From Amycolatopsis rubida (GTDB taxonomy: Bacteria > Actinomycetota > Actinomycetes > Mycobacteriales > Pseudonocardiaceae), in contig NZ_FOWC01000001.1 in NCBI RefSeq assembly GCF_900115345.1, positions 186,001 to 250,000 of the forward strand: DNA of 64,000 nt, read 5' to 3'. The notes beneath the pieces are model-generated. The model was not told where the DNA came from and did not search any database. It was given only the letters and a program-made list of their open reading frames with translations. The position numbers and the translations under genes were made by a program. The number at the start of each line of letters is the position of its first letter. Position 1 is the stretch's first letter. Of the stretch, positions 1 to 9,335 are shown in pieces.

Positions 1-1012
1 ACCCGTCGTCGGCGTCGCCTTGCCGCGGCGGCCGACCGGAACAGTCCACAATGGCCGCGAGCGCGTCGCACATCGCGCGCAGTTCCAGCCAGGTCGAACG
101 CGGCAGCCGTGAACCGGCTTCCAGCGCGGCGGCGAGGCCCAGCTCCAGCACGAGCCCGTGGTACTCGGTGGCCAGCTCGCGGTTCAGGCCGGAGGTGAAG
201 GTGTTGGCCCGCAGATGAAAGTCCAGCGAGCGGATCGCGTCCGATCGCCACTGGGAAGACTCCGGGTACCAGTCGAACGCGCACGACGCCGCCAGCTGTC
301 CGGCTGCTTCGGCCAGCACGTGGTTGTTGGCCGAAGTGCCCCGGCTCGGGAACGCCGCCAGCCACCGCTGGTGGTGCCAGATCTGCCGCAGCGCTTCGGG
401 ATTGTCCTCGAACAGCCCGGGCGCACCGGACCAGCCGTCCAGCAACCGCCGCGCCCACACCCACGACAGCAGCCGGATCCCCAGCTCGATCCCGCTCAGC
501 CAGTGCACGCCGCGCATCGGCGGGTTGGCCGCCCACCAGGACTTCAGCTGGTCGGCCACGCGGTGCGCGTAGCGGTCGTCGCCGGTCATCCGGTACGCCG
601 CGGCCAGCACGGTCAGGTGCTGATGCCGCGAAGGTTCCCAGATCTGCTTGATGTCGCCGATCGCGTTCTCGTCCCGGTACGGGATCTCGAACGAGTACCG
701 GTCCCCCGGCGCGCGACGGCCGGTCTTCGGATCGAACGCCCAGTCCGGCGCGACCAGATCGTCCCGCGCCACCCCGAAGTACTCGGCGTGCCCGTCCATC
801 AGCCGGTCCGCCGCCGCGACCAGCCGGTCCCGTCCGGTCGCTGGCGCCTCCGGCTCGGCGGGCCAGGCCGGGAACGTCCGGGTCGCGGACCAGACCGGCT
901 GCCGCTGGGGTTCGCCGCGCCACCGCTGTTTGCGCACGACGTCCCCGACGCGGCCGACGATCTCCGCCGGACCCATCGCGGACAGCCGGCGCAGGTACCA
1001 GGACAGGTCCAT
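1..1012 (-). CDS. Heparinase II/III family protein, N-terminal part (runs off the window)
   Basis: About 337 residues are visible, starting MDLSWYLRRLSAMGPAEI; the 3' end lies beyond position 1. The part seen matches the alpha-helical alginate-lyase-like N-terminal domain of heparinase II/III-type proteins, with a WEPSRHQH motif near residue 124, a HWLSGIELGIRLLSW stretch and an NNH motif near residue 230. Such proteins cleave or remodel uronic-acid polysaccharides. No signal peptide is evident. The ATG shares its A with the TGA stop of the upstream oxidoreductase (TGATG), so the two are translationally coupled. Family assignment is fairly sure; substrate and activity are not, because the catalytic C-terminal half is outside the window. 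Confidence 0.82.
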   Translation of the reverse strand, partial: MDLSWYLRRLSAMGPAEIVGRVGDVVRKQRWRGEPQRQPVWSATRTFPAWPAEPEAPATGRDRLVAAADRLMDGHAEYFGVARDDLVAPDWAFDPKTGRRAPGDRYSFEIPYRDENAIGDIKQIWEPSRHQHLTVLAAAYRMTGDDRYAHRVADQLKSWWAANPPMRGVHWLSGIELGIRLLSWVWARRLLDGWSGAPGLFEDNPEALRQIWHHQRWLAAFPSRGTSANNHVLAEAAGQLAASCAFDWYPESSQWRSDAIRSLDFHLRANTFTSGLNRELATEYHGLVLELGLAAALEAGSRLPRSTWLELRAMCDALAAIVDCSGRPPRQGDADDG

Positions 1013-3177
1013 CACCGCTCCAACCGCACCGGCGCACCGGTTTCGAGGCTGCGGTGCACGGCGAGCGTCGCCAGCGTCGTGGAGACGAGCGAGTCGAGGC
1101 TGATCGGCATCGCGACGCCGGTCTTCAACGCGGTGATGAACGCGTCCAGTTCGGCCCGCTGACCCTTGTCGCGGGCCTTCGGCAGCCGCGAGCTGGTCCA
1201 GCGCTTGGGCCCGTATACCGAGGCGCGGACGAAATCGTCGAATTTCAGCACCTTGCCGTCGGCGAGCACTTCCAGCGTTTCCTTGGGAAACGAGGTGCTG
1301 CCGCTGGTGAGGTAGCTGATCGCCGCGGTGGAGCCGTCGGCGTAGCGCAGCAGCACCTGGAGGTCGTGGTTGCCCGGGGTGCCGGTGGCGTAGACCGAAA
1401 CCGGGTCGCTGCCGAGGAACCAGCTGACCGTGTCGATGAAGTGCCCGCCCTCGCCGACGAACCGGCTGCCCTCGGAATCGGCCTGGTTGTACCAGCTGTT
1501 CGCGTCCAGCCTGCCCGCGTTGACCAGGTACCGCACCGAAGCCGGGCCGACGCGCGGGCCGAACTGGTTCTTCGCCTCGACCAGCAGCGGCGCGAACCGG
1601 CGGTTGAACCCGACCTGCAGCCGGTTGTTGCCCGATTCCGCCACCGCGTCCACGACGCCGCGCAATTCCTTCTCCGACAACGCGAGCGGCTTCTCCACGA
1701 AGACCGCCTTGCCCGCCAGTAGCGCGCGCCGCGTCAGCTCGGCGTGCGAGCTGTGCCGGGTCACCACAAAGACCGTGCTGACCTGGTCATCCTCCAGCAG
1801 CGCGGCGACGTCGGTGCTCGCCGAGACGAACCCGAACTTGCGCTTGGCGTTGGCTCCGGACAGCGCCGACGTGGTGACGACGTCAGTCAGCAGCACGCGC
1901 TCGTCCCCGGCCAGGTGCGGGAGGATCATCGACGACGCGTAGTTGCCCGCGCCGATGAACCCGATCCGCAAGTCCCGCAACGGGTTCGGCCGGGTTTCCA
2001 CCGCTGCCGCCGCCGGCACCGCGGAAACCACGCTTTCGTCCTCGGCGGGCGGCGCGTCCGGGTAGCGGAACAGCACCGCGACCGCCTTCAGCTCGCCCTC
2101 GTTGAGCGCCCGGTAGGTCTCGACCGCTCTCGCGAAGTCCGCGGTGTGGCTGATCAGCGGCGTCACGTCGAGCCTGCCCCGTGCGGCCAGGTCGAGGAAG
2201 CATTCGAGGTTGCGCCGTTCCGTCCAGCGCACGTAGCCGATCGGATAGTCGCGGCCCGCCAGCTCGTAGGCCGGGTCGTACCGGCCGGGCCCGTAGGACC
2301 GGGAGAACCGGACGTCGAGTTCCTTTTCGTAGTAAGCGTTCCACGGCAGGTTCAGCGAGATCTTGCCGATGTCCACCACCCGGCCGCGGTCGCGCGCGAG
2401 CCGCGCGGCCAGCTCCACCGGATCGTTCGACGCCCCGCCCGCGGCGAGATACACCTGGTCGACGCCGTAGCCGCCGGACAGCTCGGCCACTGCCTGGTCG
2501 ATCTCCCCGGACGCCGGATGCCCGCAGGCGAGCGCGCCCAGTTCCCGCGCGAGTTCGCAGCGCTGCGCATCCGGGTCCACGCCGACGACCCGCGCGCCAT
2601 TCGCCACCAGCAGTTGCACGACCAGCTGTCCGATCAGGCCGAGCCCGATCACCAGCGTGAGGTCACCGAGCTGCGGTTCGCCGCGCCGGACGCCCTGCAT
2701 CGCGATCGCGCCGACCGTCGCGAACGCCGCCTGCCGCGGCGAAAGCCCGGCCGGCACTTTCGCGTACAGGTTCTTCGGCACCCAGTTCAGCTCGCTGTGC
2801 AGCGCATGCTCATTCCCGGCGCACGCCACGAGATCGCCGACCACGACGTCGTCGATGCCCTCGCCGACCTGCTCGACCACACCGCACAGTGAATACCCTA
2901 GCGGCGTATAGGAATCGAGCTTCCCGGACACCTTGCGATAAGTCGCGGCGAGCCCGTTGGTCGCGACGCTCTGCATGACCTTCGCGACCTGGTCCGGCCG
3001 TGACCGGGCCTTGCCCAGCAGCGACATCCCAGCCTCGGAAACCTTCATCATCTCGGTGCCGGTCGAGATCAGCGAGTACTGGCTGCGGACCAGCACACCG
3101 CCCGGCTTGCACGCCGGCACCGGGACGTCGAGCAGGGCCAGTTCGCCGCTCTTGTAGTTCTGCACTACCTGTTTCAC
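1012..3177 (-). CDS. Bi-domain oxidoreductase: zinc-type alcohol dehydrogenase fused to Gfo/Idh/MocA domain
   Basis: 721 residues. Residues 1 to about 370 are a medium-chain zinc alcohol-dehydrogenase-like domain with a GLGLIGQLVVQLL cofactor loop. From about residue 404 a second Rossmann domain begins (RIGFIGAGNYASSM) and continues as a Gfo/Idh/MocA dehydrogenase with the typical EKPLAL motif. Both halves should bind a nicotinamide cofactor, and proteins of this fused type occur in bacterial polysaccharide clusters. The GTG start overlaps the asparagine-synthase stop by four bases (GTGA). Probable role: a redox step on a nucleotide sugar or polymer precursor; the exact substrate cannot be read from sequence. 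Confidence 0.85.
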   Translation of the reverse strand: MKQVVQNYKSGELALLDVPVPACKPGGVLVRSQYSLISTGTEMMKVSEAGMSLLGKARSRPDQVAKVMQSVATNGLAATYRKVSGKLDSYTPLGYSLCGVVEQVGEGIDDVVVGDLVACAGNEHALHSELNWVPKNLYAKVPAGLSPRQAAFATVGAIAMQGVRRGEPQLGDLTLVIGLGLIGQLVVQLLVANGARVVGVDPDAQRCELARELGALACGHPASGEIDQAVAELSGGYGVDQVYLAAGGASNDPVELAARLARDRGRVVDIGKISLNLPWNAYYEKELDVRFSRSYGPGRYDPAYELAGRDYPIGYVRWTERRNLECFLDLAARGRLDVTPLISHTADFARAVETYRALNEGELKAVAVLFRYPDAPPAEDESVVSAVPAAAAVETRPNPLRDLRIGFIGAGNYASSMILPHLAGDERVLLTDVVTTSALSGANAKRKFGFVSASTDVAALLEDDQVSTVFVVTRHSSHAELTRRALLAGKAVFVEKPLALSEKELRGVVDAVAESGNNRLQVGFNRRFAPLLVEAKNQFGPRVGPASVRYLVNAGRLDANSWYNQADSEGSRFVGEGGHFIDTVSWFLGSDPVSVYATGTPGNHDLQVLLRYADGSTAAISYLTSGSTSFPKETLEVLADGKVLKFDDFVRASVYGPKRWTSSRLPKARDKGQRAELDAFITALKTGVAMPISLDSLVSTTLATLAVHRSLETGAPVRLER

Positions 3178-5078
3178 TGGACTCCTAGCCGCTCGCCGCG
3201 GAGGGCCCCGCGGTACCAGTACTCAAGGGTCAGCACGTGCCAAAGATGTTTCGCGCGGTCCTCGCGCCCGGCGGCGTCCTCGGCCACCAGCCTGCGCAGG
3301 GCGTCGCGCTGCAGGAATCCGGACTCGACCAGTACGCCGTCTTCGATGACCTCCCGCACCAGCGGCGCGAGGTCCCGGCTCATCCACGCCCGCAGCGGCG
3401 CGCTGAACAAGCCCTTCGGCCGGTACACGATTTCATCGGGCAGGATCGCCGTGGCCGCCTTCTTCAACGCCACCTTGCCTTGGCGGCCGGCGATCTTCTC
3501 CCGGCCAGGAACCTGGAACGCCGCCCGGACCACCTCGACGTCCACAAAGGGCGTTCGCACCTCGGTGGAAGCGGCCATGGTGGACCGATCGGTGTAGGTG
3601 AGATTCAAGCCGGGCAGGAACATCCGCGCGTCGGCGAGACACATCCGGTTCACCTGGTCGGTCAGTTTCGTGTCGTAGTAGATGTCGGCGTGCTCGGTGA
3701 GCACATCGTCCACTTCGGACTGAAGATCCGGTGAGACCAGGTCGAGCAGTTCGGCCCGGTCGTACATGGTGTAGCTGCGCCGGAACGCCGTTTCCTCCGG
3801 AAGGTCCGCGAAGGACAGGAACCGCTTCGCGAACCGCACCGACCGGTAGCCGCGGGTGGACGACGCGACCGGCAGCCGGCCGACCGCCGCCCCGATCGCC
3901 CGGCGAGCCACCCCGGGCACCCGTCGGTAGCGCAACGCCAGCAGATTCGCCACATGCTTGCGGTACCCGGCGAACAGTTCGTCCGCGCCCATCCCGGACA
4001 GCAGCACCTTCACACCGGCCTCGCGGGCCGCCGTGCAGATCAGGTACGAGTTGATCGCCGCCGGGTCGCCGATCGGTTCGTCCAGGTGGTGCGTCATCCG
4101 CGGCAGCAGATCCTGCACGTCCGGCGCGATCTCGATCTCGTGCAGGTCCACGCCGAACTGGCGGGCCACGATCCGCGCGTAACGGAGATCGTCCGGCATT
4201 GCCTCGAATTTCGCGTCCTCGGGACGGAAACCGATCGTGTAAGCCGAAATTCCCGGTTGCTCGCGCGCGGCCAGCGCGGTGAGGTAGCTGGAGTCGAGAC
4301 CGCCGGAGAGGAAGGTCGCCACCGGGACGTCGGACAGCAGGTGCTTGCGAGTGGATTCCTCGACGACCGCGTGCAGGTCGACCTCGCCGCGATACGCCGC
4401 GCCTTCCTCGGCGACCTCGCGGAGCGACCAGTAAGTCCCGGCGTCCGTGCTGCCGTCCGGCCGGAACCGCAGCCACGTGCCTGGCGGCAGTTTTTCCGCC
4501 TCGCGGTAGGCACAACGGCTGTCGGGGACCCAGTAGTACAGCAGCGACGCGATCATCGCCGCCTGATCGACGTTCAGGGTGTCGCCGAGTTCGCGAGCCA
4601 GCGCTTTCAGCTCCGACGCGAACACGACCCCGCCTCCGCGCCGCACGAAGAACAACGGCTTGATGCCCAGCTGGTCCCGCACGAGGACCAGCTCACCGGT
4701 GCGTTCGTCGTACACCGCGAAGGCGAACATTCCGCGCAGCCGCGGCAGGCAGTCCGTGCCCCATTCCCGCCAGGCCCGCAGCAGCACCTCGGTGTCGGAG
4801 GTGCCGCGGAACCGGACCCCGGCGGCTTCGAGTTCGGCCCGCAGCTCCGGCGCGTTGTACAGCTCGCCGTTGTAGGTCAGGGCGATACCCTCGGCTGTCA
4901 TCGGCTGCGCGCCCGTTTCCGACAGGTCCACGATGGACAGCCGCCGGTGTCCTAAGTGGACACCTCGGTGGTCGTAGCGGCCGTCGCCGTCCGGGCCCCG
5001 GTGCGCGAGGCACTGGGTGAGCCGGTCGGTGAGCGGGCCGCCCTCCGGCCAGCTGTACGCGCCCGCGATGCCGCACAT
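3174..5078 (-). CDS. Asparagine synthase (glutamine-hydrolysing)-like amidotransferase
   Basis: 634 residues beginning MCGIAGAYSW. Cys2 is the expected N-terminal nucleophile of a class II glutamine amidotransferase domain, and the SGGLDSS pyrophosphatase loop near residue 261 marks the ATP-dependent synthetase domain. The open frame runs upstream to 5474, but that part lies inside the wzz-like gene and Cys2 must follow the initiator, which fixes the start. Family members make asparagine, yet homologues in surface-polysaccharide clusters amidate uronic acids (WbpS type). Its place between Wzz-like proteins and a heparinase-like protein favours the second role; that is inference. It is coupled to the next gene by a GTGA overlap. 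Confidence 0.9.
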   Translation of the reverse strand: MCGIAGAYSWPEGGPLTDRLTQCLAHRGPDGDGRYDHRGVHLGHRRLSIVDLSETGAQPMTAEGIALTYNGELYNAPELRAELEAAGVRFRGTSDTEVLLRAWREWGTDCLPRLRGMFAFAVYDERTGELVLVRDQLGIKPLFFVRRGGGVVFASELKALARELGDTLNVDQAAMIASLLYYWVPDSRCAYREAEKLPPGTWLRFRPDGSTDAGTYWSLREVAEEGAAYRGEVDLHAVVEESTRKHLLSDVPVATFLSGGLDSSYLTALAAREQPGISAYTIGFRPEDAKFEAMPDDLRYARIVARQFGVDLHEIEIAPDVQDLLPRMTHHLDEPIGDPAAINSYLICTAAREAGVKVLLSGMGADELFAGYRKHVANLLALRYRRVPGVARRAIGAAVGRLPVASSTRGYRSVRFAKRFLSFADLPEETAFRRSYTMYDRAELLDLVSPDLQSEVDDVLTEHADIYYDTKLTDQVNRMCLADARMFLPGLNLTYTDRSTMAASTEVRTPFVDVEVVRAAFQVPGREKIAGRQGKVALKKAATAILPDEIVYRPKGLFSAPLRAWMSRDLAPLVREVIEDGVLVESGFLQRDALRRLVAEDAAGREDRAKHLWHVLTLEYWYRGALRGERLGVQ

Positions 5079-5092
5079 GCGCCTGGTTCCCC

Positions 5093-6673
5093 CTAGCTTT
5101 CCTGAACGGGTTTGAGCCGTCTCGTCGGCGCGTCCGGGTCCACCGGCGGACGGGTCCGGTCGAGCGGGCGAAACCGGCGGCCGGGCTTCACCGGCCACTC
5201 GATCGGCTTGGTTTCGTCGCGCAGCTCCAGCTCGACCACCTCGTCCTGTTTCCTCGCGACCACTGCCGCGCGCCCGCGCAACGCCGTGTGCAGCCCGTCC
5301 CAGAGCGTGCCGTCGGTGTGGTCCGTCGGATCCGGATCGACCAGCACCACGCCGAGGATCGGCACGCCGCAGTCGGCGAGCTGCCGCGCGACGGTGTGCA
5401 GCCACTGCGTGTTCGCGAACCCGGCGCGCACCACCAGCACAGTCTCCGCACCGAGCGCCGACAGGTCGGTCCACGCCGTGCCCGGGGCAGCCGTGCCGAC
5501 CCCGACCCGGCGCGCCGCCCGCGCCACCGCGGGGTCACCGGCCTCGACGACCTGGACGGTCCCCTCCACCGGCAGCTTCGACACGTCCTTGCCCGGCAGG
5601 TCGTCCACGAGCACCACCGGCCCGTCCTCGGCCAGCGACCGGCCGAGTTCCACCGCCAGCTCCGCCGCGGTCGCGGCCGCGCCGATCTCCAGCAGCGACA
5701 GCGAAGCCCGGTCCTCCCGCGCCGCCCGCGCGAGCGTGAGCGCGACCCGGCTGGACTCGGTCACCGCCTTCGACCGCCGCCACAGCTTCGCCGGGCCGAT
5801 CGGCTTCACGCCGACCTGCGCGATCACCGAAGCCCCGAGGTGCTGCGAAATTTCGCGGCGCAAGACCGGCCGGTCCCGGACCAACGCGGTCACCGCGGCG
5901 AACGCGAGCCCGAGTGCGAGACCCAACGCCAGCCCGACGCCGGCGGGCGTGCCGTAGGCCTTCAGCTTGGACACCGGCTCGATCGCCGGCGCGTCGACGA
6001 TCTGCGTCCCGGCGATGACCTCCGGCGACCCGATCCCGGCCTGCTGCGCCTGGTTCTGCAGATCGGCGATCTTCGACACCAGGTTCGCGCGCTGGGTGTA
6101 GAGCTGCTCCAGCGCACCCGCGTTGGAGTTGCGTCCCTTCCCGACCTCAGCCGCCGCCTGGTTGTCGATGTCCGCCAGCTGCGCCTGTGCCTGATCCCGC
6201 TGCTGTAGCAACGCCTTCGAACGGCCGGTCGCGGCTGCTTGCGTGCGCTGCGTGTGGTCGGCGATGAACGCGTCCGCGAGCGCCTTGGCCTTCGCGACTG
6301 CGTCGTCCTTCGTCTTCGCCTTGACCGTCACCTGCATGACGTTGTTGGTAAGCCCGAGCCCGGCGTAATCCTTCAGGAAGTCCGACGGCGATTCGGTGCT
6401 GTTGATCCGCTTCAGCGCGGCCGCCGCCATGTTCGCCGTCGACAGCACGGCGACGTCGGTGCGCATCAGCGTGCCGCTGTCGGTCGGCGAATCGTCCGGG
6501 TGGATCACCATGATCTTCGTGACCGCGGTGGGCGGCGCGGGCAGGAAGACCGCCACCGCACCGCCGAGAATCAGCCCGGCCAGCGCCGTCGTCAGCCAGA
6601 ACCGCCGCTTGCGCCGCAGCGCGACCACCAGCCGCTGAAGATCGACCAGCGGCTGGACCTGTCCCGTGCTCAT
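5093..6673 (-). CDS. Wzz-type chain-length determinant with degenerate BY-kinase-like domain (1)
   Basis: 526 residues from MSTGQVQPL. It has one membrane helix near residues 25-45, a periplasmic-type Wzz region with a long coiled-coil stretch rich in Ala and Gln, and a second helix near 241-265. The cytoplasmic half resembles the tyrosine kinase (CpsD/BY-kinase) fold: an ELAVELGRSLAEDGPVVLVDD stretch stands where Walker A and A' would lie, followed by an ILGVVLVDPDP strand. The GKS/T of Walker A is missing, so ATP hydrolysis is doubtful. The open frame extends to 6820, but the ATG at 6673 overlaps the preceding stop (ATGA), which supports the shorter start. Confidence 0.8.
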   Translation of the reverse strand: MSTGQVQPLVDLQRLVVALRRKRRFWLTTALAGLILGGAVAVFLPAPPTAVTKIMVIHPDDSPTDSGTLMRTDVAVLSTANMAAAALKRINSTESPSDFLKDYAGLGLTNNVMQVTVKAKTKDDAVAKAKALADAFIADHTQRTQAAATGRSKALLQQRDQAQAQLADIDNQAAAEVGKGRNSNAGALEQLYTQRANLVSKIADLQNQAQQAGIGSPEVIAGTQIVDAPAIEPVSKLKAYGTPAGVGLALGLALGLAFAAVTALVRDRPVLRREISQHLGASVIAQVGVKPIGPAKLWRRSKAVTESSRVALTLARAAREDRASLSLLEIGAAATAAELAVELGRSLAEDGPVVLVDDLPGKDVSKLPVEGTVQVVEAGDPAVARAARRVGVGTAAPGTAWTDLSALGAETVLVVRAGFANTQWLHTVARQLADCGVPILGVVLVDPDPTDHTDGTLWDGLHTALRGRAAVVARKQDEVVELELRDETKPIEWPVKPGRRFRPLDRTRPPVDPDAPTRRLKPVQES

Positions 6674-8013
6674 CGCGCACCCGCCAGCTCGTCGGTGCGC
6701 TGCTTGGCGGCCGGCTGGTGCTTCGTCCCGCCCGCAAGATGGACTTCCCGGGCCAGCACGGCACCGAGAATTTCGTGCCCGGCGTCCGAGCAAGCCTCCG
6801 AAATCGAAACCAGTTCCCACGCGTTGCGCGAGCCGAGCGACACCACCACGAGCACACCTGCCGTTCCGTCCGGCACGATCGGTTGCGCCCCGGGCACCAC
6901 CTCGATTTCGGTCACCGCGACCTCGACCCGAATCCGGTCGCCGCGCGCGGCGTCAGCGAACTGCTCCGCGACCTTCCGCGCCGAGGCATCCCCGCGCGGA
7001 ACAAGAATCAGCAGCCGCAGCACTCCGTCACGATCCGCGCCTAGCCGCGCGAGCACGCGGCGGTACCGCACCTCGCGTGCCGCGTCGTCCGCCGATGCCG
7101 CCACCTCCGGCAGATTCCACGGCCGGTCGTTCCCGACGGCCTTCCGCCACCACTTCGCCGGTGCGTCCGAGCCCGCCGGGATGTCGATGCTCGCCAGCAC
7201 CGGAGCACCGAGCGCGGCACCGATTTCGCCTTCGGCGCGCGGCCTCCGGTCGGTCCTCGCGCCGAACAGGTAGGCCAGGATCCCGAGCACGAAGAACAAC
7301 ACCGCGCCGCCGACTGTCAACTGCGGGAAGGTCGGCGCGGACGGCGAAGACGGCCGTTCGGACGGGCCGAGCACGACCATGTTGCCCGCGCCGGTCGCCG
7401 CGTCCGCCGCGTTGAGGTTGTTGACCGCCTGCTCCAGCGCCGTCCGCAAGCCCTGCAACGTCGTGCGGGCTTGCACCCCCTCGACGGTGTCGCCGGTTTC
7501 CACGGACTTCGACAGATCGAGGATCCGCTGGTTGGTCTGCGTGATCTGCTGCCGCAGCGCTTCCTTCTGCTGTTGCGCCAGTTGCGCGGCCTGATCGGCG
7601 GAATTTCCGAGCAATTGCGTCGAATACTTCACGAACTCGCCCGCGACCTGATCGGCCAGCTGCTGCGAGCGCTCCGGGCTGGAGCCTTTCGCGGTAATCG
7701 TCACGACATTGCCCTGCGCGACGGACGCGCCGACCGATTTCTGCAAATCCGTCCCGCGAATCCCGAGGCCCAGCGCCGCCGACGCCCGGTCGAGCACGAC
7801 CGAACTCGTCGCCACCTGCGCCTGGGTCAGCAGTTCGTCCGGCTGCCGCGGTCCCTGCAGCAACACACTGGCCTGCGCCTCGTAACCCGGCGACAACACG
7901 GCGGAAGCCCCGGCCCCGACACCCGCGCCGACCACCGCGAGCAGCAGCAACGCTCGCCATCGCCGTCGCACGACCTTCCCCGCGACGGAGAGGCGTATTG
8001 TTTCGTCACTCAA
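6670..8013 (-). CDS. Wzz-type chain-length determinant with degenerate BY-kinase-like domain (2)
   Basis: 447 residues from a TTG start (SDETIRLSVAGKVV) preceded by AGGGGAG; GTG starts at 8043 or 8031 are possible alternatives. Membrane helices lie near residues 17-40 and 230-250, with a Gln-rich coiled coil between them (LAQQQKEALRQQ). The C-terminal half again looks like a ParA/BY-kinase fold (RLLILVPRGDASARK, then GVLVVVSLGSRNAWE) but has no GKS/T P-loop and no tyrosine-rich tail. It overlaps the following Wzz gene by four bases, so the two are probably made as partners that set polymer length. Family is clear; catalytic status is inferred from the missing motif. Confidence 0.78.
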   Translation of the reverse strand: MSDETIRLSVAGKVVRRRWRALLLLAVVGAGVGAGASAVLSPGYEAQASVLLQGPRQPDELLTQAQVATSSVVLDRASAALGLGIRGTDLQKSVGASVAQGNVVTITAKGSSPERSQQLADQVAGEFVKYSTQLLGNSADQAAQLAQQQKEALRQQITQTNQRILDLSKSVETGDTVEGVQARTTLQGLRTALEQAVNNLNAADAATGAGNMVVLGPSERPSSPSAPTFPQLTVGGAVLFFVLGILAYLFGARTDRRPRAEGEIGAALGAPVLASIDIPAGSDAPAKWWRKAVGNDRPWNLPEVAASADDAAREVRYRRVLARLGADRDGVLRLLILVPRGDASARKVAEQFADAARGDRIRVEVAVTEIEVVPGAQPIVPDGTAGVLVVVSLGSRNAWELVSISEACSDAGHEILGAVLAREVHLAGGTKHQPAAKQRTDELAGAR

Positions 8014-8077
8014 AACCAGGTCTCCCCTCACGGGCCGACGCACGGGTCATTGACCCCGTCGCGGCACCGCACCGGTT

Positions 8078-8095
8078 GGTTACACCATCCGGCCG
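8078..8095 (-). promoter_or_regulatory. 18-bp element upstream of the wzz pair (copy 1)
   Basis: GGTTACACCATCCGGCCG on the plus strand. It differs by one base from the element at 10793-10810 upstream of the GDP-mannose dehydrogenase. It lies 65-82 bases upstream of the TTG start of the second Wzz-like gene, in the gap after the glycosyltransferase stop. It may be a promoter part or activator site for the exopolysaccharide genes; its role is inferred from position only. Confidence 0.4.
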
Positions 8096-8120
8096 AACCT
8101 TGTTCGAAACGCGACCCAGC

Positions 8121-9335
8121 TCAACCCAGCGCACGCTCGTACGCCTTGATCAACGCCGCCTGGGAATTGCCCCAGGCGAGCGGTCCGCGCACGCGCTGCT
8201 TGCCGCACTCGCCCATGCGTTCCCGCTGCTCCGGGTCGTCCAGAAGCACGGCGACGAGCTTCGCGAACTCCGCGACGTCGTTGGCCGGGGCGTACAGCGC
8301 CGCCTCGCCCGCCGACACCCGCGCCTCGCGCAATTCGAACGACACCATCGGTTTGCCCATGGCCATGTACTCCATGACCTTGTTCATCGTCGACACGTCG
8401 TTGAGCGGGTTGAGCGGATCCGGCGAAAGGCACACGTCGGCCGCGGACAAATACCGCAGCAGATCCTCGTCCGGCACCCGGCCGGTGAATTCCACCTGTC
8501 CGGACAATCCGAGCCGATGCGACAAGGCGACCATCTCGTCGAACGTGTCGCCCGCGCCGACGAACACCGCGTGCCAGTCGTCGCGGCCCACCTCGTCGCG
8601 CAGGGAAGCGAGCGCGCGCAGAGCGTAGTCCACGCCGTCCTGCGGACCCATCACGCCGAGGTAGCACAGCAGATTCGGCTTGCCGCGCTTGAGTTCCGGC
8701 TCCACCGGCACCTCGTGGAACCGCTCCACGACCGGCGCGCTGCGGACCACGAACACGTCCTCGGGCCGCTTGCCGCCGCGGATCCGCGCGACCTGCCGGT
8801 AGCTCTCGTTGGTGGAGAGCACGACATCCGCGGCGCGATACGTGGAGCGTTCCAACGCACAAACTCCGCGGTAAAGGAAATCCTGCCCGCGGTCGAAGCG
8901 CGACAAATACAGTTCCGGCACCAGGTCGTGCTGATCGAAAATGACCTTCGCGCCCCGTCTTCGCAGCATCCGGGCGACGAGAAAGAGCAGATCCGGCGGG
9001 TTGCAGGCGTGCACGACATCGACCCGGCCGATCTTGCGGGCGAGCCGGACCGTGTGCCACAGCGCGGATCCGTACTCGCGCGCGTACCCGGCGGGCCCGC
9101 CGGTCGCCGCCCGCAGCGGATACCGGTGGATATGCACGCCGTCGAGCACGACCTCGGCTTCGGTGTCCCGTTTCGTGCCCTGCGGGCAAATCACGTGCAC
9201 CGTCATCCCGGCGTCGCGCAGCGTCTGGCATTCCTGCCACACGCGCCGGTCGAACGGCACCGACAGATTCTCCACGAGAATCAGCGCGATCCGGTTCCGC
9301 AGGATTTCGTTTTCGGAAAAGCCTTCACCAGGCAA
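8121..9335 (-). CDS. Family 4 glycosyltransferase (WbuB-like)
   Basis: 404 residues. The N-terminus carries LVENLSVPFDRRVWQE, typical of GT4 enzymes of the WbuB group, and the C-terminal domain has the donor-site region NDVSTMNKVMEYMAMGKPMV. Such enzymes transfer a sugar from a nucleotide donor to a lipid-linked acceptor on the cytoplasmic face during surface-polysaccharide synthesis. The TTG start at 9335 overlaps the end of the dehydrogenase gene by 11 bases, so both belong to one transcript. Later in-frame starts cannot be excluded. Donor and acceptor are unknown; GDP-mannuronate is a candidate because of the neighbour. Confidence 0.85.
   Translation of the reverse strand: MPGEGFSENEILRNRIALILVENLSVPFDRRVWQECQTLRDAGMTVHVICPQGTKRDTEAEVVLDGVHIHRYPLRAATGGPAGYAREYGSALWHTVRLARKIGRVDVVHACNPPDLLFLVARMLRRRGAKVIFDQHDLVPELYLSRFDRGQDFLYRGVCALERSTYRAADVVLSTNESYRQVARIRGGKRPEDVFVVRSAPVVERFHEVPVEPELKRGKPNLLCYLGVMGPQDGVDYALRALASLRDEVGRDDWHAVFVGAGDTFDEMVALSHRLGLSGQVEFTGRVPDEDLLRYLSAADVCLSPDPLNPLNDVSTMNKVMEYMAMGKPMVSFELREARVSAGEAALYAPANDVAEFAKLVAVLLDDPEQRERMGECGKQRVRGPLAWGNSQAALIKAYERALG

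Noticed and set aside
5079..5474. N-terminal extension of the asparagine-synthase frame
   Set aside because: The amidotransferase Cys must be residue 2, and the extension overlaps the Wzz-like gene on the same strand in another frame.
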